This document shows positions 33,301 through 42,776 of a DNA stretch of 64,000 nt, piece by piece. This DNA is from Cycas panzhihuaensis (Eukaryota; Cycadophyta). The notes beneath the pieces were generated by a model. The model searched no databases, was not told the DNA's origin, and saw nothing but the letters and a program-made list of their open reading frames with translations. Numbering within the stretch: the stretch's first letter is position 1; every line of letters starts with the position of its first letter. The DNA lies in assembly GCA_023213395.1 (NCBI GenBank), contig CM041465.1, forward strand, positions 69,509,741-69,573,740, read 5' to 3'. A program made the translations under genes and the position numbers.

Positions 33301-33777
33301 GCGAACAAGCATTTCAGCCAGGAGATTGGATTTACCTATACTGGCAACCATATAAGCAAACTTCACTTAGAAGAGGTGGTAACACAAACTGAAGCCAAGG
33401 TTCTATGGAACCTATAAGGTCCTCAAATGAATCGATGAAGTGGATTATGCCCTAATATTGCCTATAATATCCAAAATCCACAACGATTTCCATGCATCTT
33501 GTCTTAAAAGGGTAATTGGACATCAAGTGTAGGCACAAACAGAACTACCAATACTGGACGATGAAGGAAGGCTCCAACTAGTACCCGAAGAAATTCTCGA
33601 GGGGAGGATCAGACACTTATGTTCTTGACACATCAAGGAGTGTCTCATCAAATGGAAGTAGCTACCATAGGAAGATTCTACTTGGGAAAGTGAGCAATTT
33701 ATGTAAGAATATCTAGAGTTAATCAAGTTTTGAGGGCAAAGCTTTTCAAAAAGTTGGGGGGGGTGGGGGGGTTTACT
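30352..33777 (+). pseudogene. pol: Chromovirus E pol with chromodomain (broken)
   Basis: Continues E after Copia G. Protease near 30505-30560 reads IIDLGSTYNFINKK, Leu replacing the usual Ser of DSG. RT 31135-31660: VDYKELNKI, then LYLRSRYHQIR where relatives have D at the first Y, and VVFDDILI near 31525. RNase H 31777-32290: FTLECYVLGQGIGAIL (catalytic Asp changed to Tyr), VVDALSRKE near 32245. Integrase: H..H..C..C zinc region 32490-32640, core with stop for the first Asp (ETSM, stop, FITGLP), VNDRDSKFTS near 32878, and GQTKV with Lys for the catalytic Glu near 32985. A C-terminal chromodomain-like stretch (PEEILEGRIRHL, ECLIKWK, EDSTWESE) occurs at about 33585-33705. A purine tract of G-runs ends at about 33770. 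Confidence 0.88.
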
Positions 33778-34081
33778 TGTTAAAACCCCAACCCTTCTTC
33801 TTCTTCTCATGTTCCTTTACTCTCCTTCTTGTAATTATCCAACATGTATAAGTTTGAGAGATAGGTGGCCTTAATAGCCCTATGTATGCATGTAATGCAA
33901 GTAGTGGGATTACCGTTGAGTATTGTGATCATATGTATTGGAGGTTGCCCCCTTGAAGTGGCCAAACAATACAAGTGATTACATTGTGCTCTTGTGTATA
34001 TTGTGATTGCTCTCGTTATTAGTTGTGAATTCATTATAGATCACCTAAAAAAGTCAGAGTAGTTACAAAATTTTCATAACA
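33778..34081 (+). repeat. 3' LTR of chromovirus E
   Basis: About 304 bp, TGTTAAAACCCC to TTTTCATAACA, directly after the G-rich tract and the chromodomain. The partner 5' LTR is not in the window, so the right end is inferred from the CA terminus and the start of Copia K coding sequence. Confidence 0.65.
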
Positions 34082-34545
34082 TCTAGACAACTTGTTCAAG
34101 GTTAGTTGAACTAGTGCTTCTTTAAATATCACTTTGCCTACTACTGCAAGTTTGTCTCTTAAGTCTTTGATCTTGGTACTGCACTCAAATGCACTTTCAC
34201 TTTTGTTCATTCTTCCATGATATAGCTCACATTTTAGGGCTAGGATTCTAGCTACATTTTTTTAAGCATATAAAGAAGCCAAGTTTCCTAGGTTGCATGG
34301 GTAGTACTAGTAGAAGTAACATGAGAAAGAATGTGGTCAAAAACTGAGAGAATAATTGCAGCTAAGGCATACTTATCCTTTTCTTCTTAAGCTTCGGCTT
34401 TGGGAGTATCAATGGGCTTCTTGACAACGTTTTCTGTCTACTCCCAAGCTCCTTTTGCAAACATAATACCTTTGATTTTCCCTTTCTAGGCATTGTAGTT
34501 GTCATTGGTCAACTTGTCTTATTCTGGTAAAAAATAGATAGATGC
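34082..34545 (-). pseudogene. gag: Copia K gag, N-terminal part
   Basis: From ATG at 34545: MASIYFLPE, stop, DKLTNDNYNA, GIMFAKGAWE, then AAIILSVFDHILSHV and THATWETW in shifted frames, and MNKSESAFECST(K)IKDLRDKLAV near 34150-34210. This pattern (a short N terminus, NDNYN.W, and a core with a KI.DL..L stretch) is typical of plant Copia gag. There is no knuckle or protease before the break. Confidence 0.65.
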
Positions 34546-35183
34546 CATTGCAAGTAAAACAAAAAAAGAAGTCTAGAACTGATCCGTATGGATTGTACGT
34601 ATTAGGGTTCTCCAGGAAAAAAACCAAAAATACCAAAACAGAAGCTTGTAGCATCACCATTCTAGATTTGGAATCAATTTTTGAAGATCAACCCTGGAAT
34701 GAAAGAAAACTGCATCTGAATGCATGGTGGTGGAAAGGGTTTTTATCACTGTTTTGTTTGTTTTTCTCTATGCAGAGGCCAAAACTGCTCGAGCTTGGAT
34801 GAAAGCTCTCTTTGAGACAGAGATCAGTAGAAGGTTTGACACCCTGAAACTGCTCCAATAATTTATTATCTGTGTTTGAAGAAAAACGATCAAAACCTTC
34901 TTTTCGGTACAAAGGAGCTCAAAATACACTTAAGAAAAATATGAAAAAATAGGATATGAAAGAGTGGAGTAGAGAGATCAATAATATCAAAAAAAAGAGA
35001 GGAAAATTTCTGTACTAATCCGTACCATACAATTCCATATGATTCTGTAATAGAGTTGAAGTATCTCTTTAGGCAAAACTTGAAGCTTCCTACAAGGGTC
35101 CCTCCAAGTCTCTTTAAGTGGCCAACGGATCTTGAAGCCTCCAACAAGTGTTCCCTTCAAAGAGATGCCCTAGATTGAAACTT
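34546..35183 (-). other. Copia K leader
   Basis: About 640 bp between gag and primer site. The open frames at 34542-34802 and 34890-35147 have no recognisable family. I see no other structure. Confidence 0.5.
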
Positions 35184-35195
35184 GTTCTGATACCA

Positions 35196-35384
35196 TGAAA
35201 AAATTTCAATGCACTAGACTAAATGGAATAGAATAATCTTTATTTCCCCCTGGATATAAAGAATGAGATAGTACATGTATTTCAAAAGTTTACAACATAT
35301 GCGTGGGTGACAAGTGTCAAACATACAAGTTCCTCATAACAACATTACTAACATTACAACTAAGAGTAAACATTATTTCTAACA
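35196..35384 (-). repeat. 5' LTR of Copia K
   Basis: 189 bp, TGAAAAAATTTC to TTATTTCTAACA in plus reading, adjacent to the tRNA-Met primer site. Its size fits the short LTRs of several Copia lineages. No second copy is seen in the window. Confidence 0.7.
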
Positions 35385-35980
35385 CAGATCCACTACTAGT
35401 TGTCCACAATATAAAGCCAATCCAGGCAATTAGGGTACTAGGCCCATGGAAGACCACCTAAACACCTCAAATCTACAGTAGGCAACAACTTATCAAATTG
35501 CTATGCAGCATTAAAGACCAGAGATACCACAAATGTCATAGATTACGATTCACTGTTTTAGGCATCAAGTTTCCCTCTTTTCCCCCTGTGAAATGCAATA
35601 AATCAAGTTTCCAATTACATGCCTCTTGATAATACATTTTTAGATCTTGATTTTCTTAATGTTGATAAATCCATATGCCAACTTTTCCATGCGCCTTTAA
35701 TTAGGATAATAAGATCAACGTTCCTCACACCAGCCATAGGACAGGATTAGTTATTGATATTGAACAATCTGCCTAGGTTTAAAATGTGGAATTTCTAGAA
35801 GGATTTAATTTTCACAGTTACATATACACATTAAACTACATGCATCATCAGACTATGGCATGCGAAACGAGACTTGATGGAGATAAACTGCTTGGTTATA
35901 CCATACTCTTGATGTCAAACAGATACTATGCAGCTTTCTTTTGAAATACAAATTAGCTGATTCAACAGGTCCGAACTTAC
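35385..35980. other. Non-TE sequence downstream of the THO6-like exons
   Basis: AT-rich sequence without recognisable coding potential or repeat ends. It directly follows the donor site of the second THO6-like exon (minus reading) and so is probably intron. The expected last exon (a VGGYGG-type WD40 strand) is not present here. Confidence 0.4.
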
Positions 35981-36097
35981 TCCTGAGGGATGCACTTCCA
36001 CTGAATAAACTGACAATGGTGCACAGCTGACTTGTGAAAGAATCTTTCCACCAAAGCTGAAGCGAGAGACTAAAGGTTGAGCTCCAACCGCCAAAAT
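35981..36097 (-). CDS. THO6-like WD40 exon (39 codons)
   Basis: A spliced exon of a WD40 protein close to THO6/DWA1, a subunit of the THO/TREX mRNA export complex that is also linked to ABA signalling. It reads ILAVGAQPLVSRF, then SFGGKILSQ, then CAPLSVYSVEVHPSG, with no stop. The acceptor AG is at 36098-36099 (minus reading TTCAG), and the donor GTAAGT occupies 35975-35980. Both ends are phase 0. Length and pattern agree with my recollection of the plant THO6 stretch ending CAP.SVFSI.LHPAG. Continuing past the donor meets a stop within about 25 codons, so the exon boundary is real. The preceding exon is 36724-36837. Family naming is from memory and needs a search. Confidence 0.72.
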
Positions 36098-36723
36098 CTG
36101 AATACATAAAGAAAGAACAAACTACCAACCTATCTTAGTATCTCAAATTACAATGAACACTTATATAGATTACATTGTCTTGACAGAAAAATGTCTATGA
36201 GCCATTTTCTATCCATAGCACAACACTGTTAGTAGCCCATGTAACTCAGCATTATGAAAGGAATAATAAATTAATAGGTTCATATAAAGTCTAATGAGTA
36301 TTTTGCAAAATCCATGATGTTATTAGGAAATTTAATACTGCATGAAACACTCTTGTTGTTACTTCTTTTTCCCTCCTAAATTATAAACCTACATAGAGAA
36401 AAAAACCAGGCCAATTCCACCTCTAATAAACCAAAACATAGAATCATCTTCAATTAATTTTACCACTAAATTTTGACACAGCAAGTAAAAGAACGATATT
36501 ATGAGTTATGGCATAATTACATCGACCTCCAGTACGGGAACTAAGTATTAAAAAAACTGATTAAAGACGTATTTCCTTTGATCAGCAGAATCATAAGTAT
36601 CCTTAGATGCAATTTAACTCTACATGAAAAAGTTTGAATTATCTTCTTCTGACATAATAGAGTCTACATGAATGGTTTCAAATATGTGTACAAGGCTTCA
36701 CCCACAGAGCAAAAGAGACTAAC
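36098..36723 (-). other. Intron between THO6-like exons
   Basis: 626 bp, GT (36722-36723) to AG (36098-36099) in minus reading. It is AT-rich and pyrimidine-rich before the acceptor and shows no TE signature, as expected of an ordinary plant intron. Confidence 0.6.
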
Positions 36724-36837
36724 CTGATTGTTAGCAATTGCTACATCCTGAAGTGGTGCTTGAGTTGCAATTCTTATGATGGCATCCAAGCAAGGTAGGC
36801 TCCATAATGTTAAACAATTTCCGCCACTACCACACAC
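36724..36837 (-). CDS. THO6-like WD40 exon (38 codons)
   Basis: Second recognisable exon of the same gene. It reads VCGSGGNCLTLWSLPC, then LDAIIRIATQAPLQDVAIANNQ (shown in two parts), a WD40 repeat with a GGNCLTLWSLP strand in place of the GH..V..WD consensus. The acceptor AG lies just upstream (minus TTTTGTTCAG, 36838-36847), the donor is CAG/GT at 36724/36723, both phase 0. The joined exons give 77 codons of uninterrupted WD40 sequence matching one continuous stretch of THO6 as I recall it. Upstream exons are not found between 36848 and 40149, where Gypsy L begins, so either a long intron or a gene fragment is possible. Confidence 0.72.
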
Positions 36838-39800
36838 CTGAACAAAAGAGGGAGAAACAAACATAACTTTGCATGAAATCTGCTTTGTAACTTCAACTTC
36901 TAAGGTTCAATACTGAAAAATCACTCCTTAAAATATACTTGCATGCTCAAATGTACAGTAAAAACAAGACACAATTAGTCATTGCTTGTATAACATCTTG
37001 TAGTTTTCCATCAAAGAGACAATTAAATAAACATACATATACCAAATACAAAAGAAGAAGAAAGCAAGATGAGAAAAACCAGTCCAATTGATGAACAGTG
37101 AGAGAAAATAACAAGTTTGTGACTTGCTTAAGATTGGAGAATACACTTTTGTTGTTGTTGTTGTTATTTGAATTGCCTTTTTCAATCTACAAAACCTCTA
37201 CCAAAGGTAGGACTCCTTGAAAAATTAATCCACTCCAACATAGAACCTTGAGAATGTGCTTCCATTAAAAAAAAAAAAAAAGGAAGGAAACTTCATAAAA
37301 AGAATTCTAGGTGATACACACAGTAAATAATTCTAAATTTCATGTTTATATTCTTTTAATCTCAATTTAGGTGTGCAAACTTCTCTCGTTATGATCTTTT
37401 TCAGTAATGCCACTTTGAAGAATGCATGTGCATTATTGCCACAGTTTGCTTCCTTTGTACATGCTATTTCCCAAGCCACAACTGGGTTCTAATAATTCTG
37501 AATCAAACTAGGATTTCGACAGTCGCCTCCACCTGCTATTTAACATTTTGCTGGAATTTTATGATGCAACATTGACTGGCAATTAAACCAGCAAGCCTTT
37601 AAATTATCCAACAAACCTTTGATCCTATTCCCATACATCTCAAATTTAAACTGGACATAGCTAAACGTTGCCACGAAGTTTGGCATAGTCCCTTCTACTT
37701 CAATTATATTTGTATATGACATAAAAGACACCCTTTGATGGGCAAGTTCATTGTCAAATTCCATGCCTACTTGGATCTGATGTATTTTCCATGACCCAAA
37801 TTTTGAATGTCAGAATGCAAGAACTGATTATCATGTGCAGAATAGAAATGAGAAGAACAAAAGTTTAATGTCAGATAAAGGAAAAGCGAAAATTGAAATA
37901 TGAAATACTGAAACAAATGATAGGCAAAACCATATTATATTCAAGTCGATCAAAAGCCAAAAAGTAAGTGAAGTGAAAAAGTTTGAAACAAAAACTAACT
38001 TAAGTTGATGAGTATTAAAAGTTGGTAAGGTTGTGGAATTCAAATCAAGCTTCACTAATACCTAAGATCGAATGACAAGATTGAGAACTCGTAACTCATT
38101 TGCATTATCAAGCAAATTAGAAAACAAAGGATCAAACCAAAGGCCAACCAACAACACAATTTACACTGAAATTTAGAGGAGCCAAGAATGGAGCCATTTA
38201 GAGAGTGGTTTGAGATGGTAAAACCCAATGAAATAAAAATCACTATCAAGATTAAAGGTTTGGGGCTGTATATTAAGATAACCCCCTTTCAAATTTAAAA
38301 TTCAATTTTAGAGAAGATTGCTAACCATATGGCCAATTGACTTAGTATATTAGACATCTCAAAGGAGTGGATTCCAAAACTGATCAGATTACTTGCTCTC
38401 TACCAAATAGATAGGAGGGATCTAAATACTCATCCATCATTTTGATCCAAATTTTGGGATCGAGAGTGTCATCTCCATTAAATTTTGGAAGATCAACATC
38501 TAATACCTATTGGTAGTAGACCATTAGAAAAAAAATTGCAGAATTTTTTCAAAATTTTGCAAATTTTTGTAGAGAATTTTGAGAAGAAAATTTGAAAATT
38601 TAGAGCAAAATTGACCCTCTGCAAAATTCCTTGTCGCATAATTAGCAACCTGCACAAATGGTGTAATGGCTGCCCCACTATCTCCAACATGGACTGAGTG
38701 AAATCAAATTTTCCACGAAGATGCAGAGTACCAATGGCTAGATTGTAAGACCCCATGTACCTTTACTATTGCTTTGCAATGACAGCCTTGATTGATATCA
38801 CCAAAAATTGAGTGAGTTTTCTTCTAATCATCTAAACTCGATGCCTCTTTTGTTGTTGCACAAAGGACTCAAAGATGTTTTTAATGAATCTAATCCTAAG
38901 TAATTTGGAGTTTTACAGCTTCCATAGGCACCTATAGAACTTGACAGAAAAATTTGAAGGCTTGGGACAGAAGTAGTACCCTTCACAATATTGATATTAA
39001 CTTCCTTTTTAACTATTCAAATTGAATGAAAACTTTATTGTTGAAAAGTAGACCCAAAGATGGTCCTAACAAAAAAAAGGTTTAGGTCAATTGGATGTCT
39101 ATAAGGTCCTTTGTAGTCATTGAAATTTGAGGCCAATGATTTTTAGGGGTACAAGAGTGACCTAGCAACATTCCAAAATTGAATTCCATGTTTCTCATCC
39201 CTTTTGTTAAATATATGCAATATAATACCTCAAAAAACAAGATGTAAATATGGTCAACATGGTTTTTCAATCCTCTTATCCAAATATGATCATCTAAACC
39301 TCCAATGTGGTTGCTTTTGATCCAAAGTCTTAATTTGCCCAGATCATATTCCGATATCATTGGTAACAAACGAAAGCCAATTGGTTATATAAAAACACTA
39401 GTAGTAGTTGGAATAAGTTGAATACACAATAATTGTTGACATTAGTGTTTATTTGTGGCTCATAACTTTGGGTTATGAGCCTCCCCTTAAAGTTTTGTAT
39501 CATATTAGATTTAGGTTTATTTTATTACTAGTCCAAACTCAACAGTCTGTGAGCATTGATAGGCATCCCCCACTCTACAGTTCTACTTGTGTCAACAACT
39601 TCAGATTTGACCATGTTGTCTGTTACTAATACATATGCAGAGCATCTCATCATTGAAAATGAAGCATTCCTTAAGCCCGTGATGTAGAGACAATCATTCA
39701 CCCGTGCTATATTGAACTTTTAATGAGTTGATTTTTCTGAATGTTGAGTTTACCAAATACCAAATATTGAGACAGATGTAGAAGTTGCCGACAGCTAAAA

Positions 39801-40149
39801 TTCTTATGGGAAACCTACGAGGCTACCGAGATTCATTTCCTGTGTATTGTGGCCATGTTGTGTATGCTTAAAGCTGCTTACTGGCAGATTGTCAGAGTTT
39901 GGTGCTTCTGTTAGTCTTGCTGCTCTGCTCCTCCTCAAAATTCGGGTGCCTTCATCCCACCCTCCACACAATTTATTTGTGGAATAAATGAAACTCCGTG
40001 TAAAGTTTGCGACAAGTTACATGTTACACTTGTACACACATTTTTTTTTTATAATTATCCTCTTTTACAGGAGTAATTGGGAGATCTAAATGAGGGCTCC
40101 CCGTCGAAGTGCCCTAAGGGCACCTAATGACGTAATTATGTGAGTGATA
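36838..40149. other. Unassigned island between THO6-like exons and Gypsy L
   Basis: 3.3 kb of mostly AT-rich sequence. It contains a short GTT/TTG microsatellite (about 37148-37166), an A15-17 run (about 37266-37282), a minus-strand frame at 37540-37764 without known family, a Gypsy gag-like scrap (38385-38500) and a 63-codon stop-to-stop minus frame (39528-39719; reads LYITGLRNASF, TSRTVEWGMPINAH) that looks protein-like but is not recognised. The 40026-40149 part is intron-like. No further THO6 exon was found here. Confidence 0.4.
38385..38500 (-). pseudogene. gag: Gypsy gag scrap
   Basis: Minus reading VDLPKFNGDDTLDPKIWI, then KMMDEYLDPSYLFGREQV. The P.FNGDD...WI..M..YL pattern is that of the Ty3/Gypsy gag N terminus. 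About 39 codons; LTRs and other domains are not visible. Confidence 0.5.
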
Positions 40150-40669
40150 TGTAGCATTCCTTTCCTCATGCCTGGCCAATTTCTATAGAACAGTTTGGCC
40201 AACTTAAAGTAGAAATTACATTATTTTCTGACCAACTTCACCTTATATTCTGGCCGACTTCATAATGTATTCTGGTAGACTTTGAAGGGATATTTTGGTC
40301 AACTTCCACCTTCTTTTCAAGTCGAGTTTCTTAAGCACCTTTTGTACTACCCATATAAAGGGATCTTCAACCTCTTCCTAAGGCAACATAAATGATTTTG
40401 GACTATTGTATTTTCAGCCTAGAGGGCAGCAAATTAGAGGGCACCTCGCCTCGAAGAGGAAGTCTAGAATAAGCGCGTTATCTATAAGTTTTGTATGTTA
40501 TATTTTACTATATTTTTACTTGATATTTAGTCAATTATACATATTTATATGCAAGAAGTACATTACATTGCATTCACTTTCCGACAATTATATGCAATCT
40601 TTGCATATTTTTAGCAATATTCTATGCTAGTTAGCTATTTTTTAGTGTAAATCACAGGGGCTCTCCTCA
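40150..40669 (+). repeat. 5' LTR of Gypsy L
   Basis: 520 bp, TGTAGCATTCC to CTCTCCTCA, then AG and the primer site TGGCATTAGAGC (40672-40683), a two-base variant of the tRNA-Met site. It includes several GGCCAACTT/GGCCGACTT words (40190-40320) that recur in the C, D and M LTRs. Confidence 0.85.
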
Positions 40670-40797
40670 AGTGGCATTAGAGCCTTATTTTGAAAACCCT
40701 GAGGAAGGACTTATTATCTTATAGAAAGGCAAAACTTTTTCCCTCCCCTTTTCTTCAAACGGAGTTGAGGTTGGGAGGAACTCTTCAGTAAGGCAAT

Positions 40798-42126
40798 ATG
40801 GTGAACACCTTGTCAATAACAGCAGAAGATGTAGAAAAAAGGGTTGATCGGCTACACGATATAGTGTCGACTTTGGATGACGAAGTAAGGTCCATCTGTA
40901 CTCTAGTAGAATCAATCAATAGAAAACTAGACAGACAACAAGGAGAAGGGGAAAGCTCAGGTAAAGACAAATTCCATGAGCAAAGGGATCAAAGGAAGTT
41001 TGACAAAGAATTCCATGAACAAAAAGATCAAAGAGACTTCCAACCAAGAAATCAAAGAAATTTTGATATGGGCAATGGTTTCAAGGGGACAAAGTTTGTT
41101 TTAGAAAAATTTGATCCTGACCGATCTAGGGACATTTGTAATTGGATACTGTAAACAGAGACTTACTTCTAGGTATATGATCTATCCAACAAGGAACAAA
41201 TTTTAGTGGCTTCACTCCGCTTATATGGAAGAGCACTTCAATGGTTCCATTGATGGACAAAAGTCTATATGGATACCCCAAACAATAATTGGGCTTCCCT
41301 TAAAACAGGTCTAATTGATCAATATGAAGACTCTTGGAATATAGATTACTTCTCTCAACTGACCCGACTACAACAAATTGGCTCCATTCAATCTTACACG
41401 GAACAATTCCAAGTGCTCCAATGCTTGGTCACTGAAAGAATACCGGACAAGCTCATTACTCGGACATACATCGGGGGACTCAAGGGACATATCAAATACC
41501 ATATAAAAACAATGGGCGCAACAAACCTATGGGTAGCCATTAGGCACACAAGAAATATTGAAGCAGAGCACAGAGAAAATTGACGCACTTACAATCGTTG
41601 AAGAGAGCCAAACCCTAGTTTCCAACCCAATTGGAACATGTCAAGAACCAAGGCCGATCCTCCACTTGTAGAGAAGGGTACCAATGACACAAATAAAGTA
41701 TCAAAATAAGAACATCTAAGGCAAGGAACATGTTTCAAATGTGGGGGAAAATGGAATAAAGATCGTCAATGTCTATTGAAAAAAGTATTCATGATCAATA
41801 ATTAAAACATGGTCGTTCTAGAAGAGGAACAACAAGAAGAAGGAAAACTTCTAGAAGAGAATGACACAGTCGAAGTGGAAGAGCTCTTGGAAATGGACAT
41901 AGAAAATGTACAAATATCACTACAAGTTGTTATGGGATAGATTATCAATCATCAAACCCTATGTTTTTAGGAGATGATCAAGGGAGCATCGGTCACCAAT
42001 CAAGTTAATAGTGGAAGCACCCACATCTTTATCAATAGGCCAACTGTAGAGAAATTGGGGATACTTATCGAAGCACTCAATGCCTTCCAGGTCACCATAG
42101 CCAATGGAAAAACAATGGCATTGAAC
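40798..42126 (+). pseudogene. gag-pro: Gypsy L gag-protease (broken)
   Basis: ATG at 40798 gives MVNTLSITAEDVEKRVDRL with a coiled-coil look. A charged quasi-repeat follows (FHEQRDQRKFDKEFHEQKDQ, then RDFQPRNQRNFD). The gag core runs 41090-41583 with stops at 41152-41154 and 41170-41172 and one at Trp near 41251 (LTRLQQIGSIQSYTEQF, YIGGLKGHIKYHIK intact). The knuckle CFKCGGKWNKDRQC (about 41731-41772) has Asn for His. The protease near 42000-42110 has lost its DSG start but keeps NSGSTHIFINRPTVEKLG. M interrupts it at 42127. Confidence 0.87.
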
Positions 42127-42605
42127 TGTTCCTGTTTTCTTTCCCTTGTCTAGTTGACTTGGCAAGGAGAATCTAGCTGACTTAGAAAGGAGAATCTAGC
42201 TGACTTAGAAAGGAGAATTTGGCTAGCTTAATTAAGCCAGAAATGCCTAAGTTTTGGCCAACTTCCATTTTACTCTTGGCCGAGCTCCATCCCAAGGTTG
42301 TGGCTGCCTATTTAAAGGAAAGGTTAGGCTCAATCTTGATCATCAAAATTGAGTTGTTGGCTGCTATAATCTTGGCCTTAGGCTTGCAATTTCTCTGGAG
42401 GGAACCTCACCTTAAAGAGGGAAGCTTTATTAGGTGTAACCTTATCAATTTTATTTCATATTTTGATCTATACTCTTATTTATTTTATTAATAATTGTTG
42501 AAAATACTCCAAAGGTCTCTACATTTCTGGTATTAGAACTATACTTGTGTATTTTGTTCTATTTTTACTCTATTTTCTACAAAAGGATTGTGCAAGCCCA
42601 CTACA
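42127..42605 (+). repeat. 5' LTR of Gypsy M
   Basis: 479 bp, TGTTCCTG to GCCCACTACA, followed by AG and the tRNA-Met primer site. The segment AGGAGAATCTAGCTGACTTAG is nearly repeated in tandem at 42165-42230 (about 23-bp unit, three copies). Confidence 0.82.
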
Positions 42606-42776
42606 AGTGGTATCGGAGCTTCATTGGAAGCTATCTTGAGGAGAAATTTTGCCAGTTTAGCAAGGAAAATCAAGGGGAAAAGAGTAGATTTTGGGTTAGA
42701 AAAGTTTCCACAAAGGAAAAACTAGCCTAGATTCCTCCTTAGAATAGAACTAAGATCAGGAAGAACCCTTAACAAA

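Larger units (their letters stand above)
34082..35384 (-). mobile_element. Copia fragment K with short LTR
   Basis: Minus-strand Copia of a third lineage: short 5' LTR (35196-35384, 189 bp), primer site TGGTATCAGAAC (35184-35195), leader, and the beginning of gag (to 34082). It is cut on the left by the E LTR, so either E's end or a deletion removed the rest. The right flank CAGAT (35385-35389) begins the non-TE island. Confidence 0.75.
40150..42126 (+). mobile_element. Gypsy element L, 5' part (outermost of right nest)
   Basis: Plus-strand Ty3/Gypsy: 5' LTR 40150-40669, primer site, gag and protease. It is interrupted at 42126 by Gypsy M, and its remainder must lie beyond the right edge. 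The left flank is TGATA (40145-40149). It shares LTR ends with C, D and M. Confidence 0.87.

Noticed and set aside
36664-36864. Reading the THO6-like exon as a 66-codon single-exon gene
   Set aside because: Similarity is confined to 36724-36837, and both edges coincide with splice signals.
35385-40149. tRNA or other structured RNA genes in the non-TE island
   Set aside because: I looked for tRNA A/B boxes and cloverleaf-like arrangements by eye and found none.
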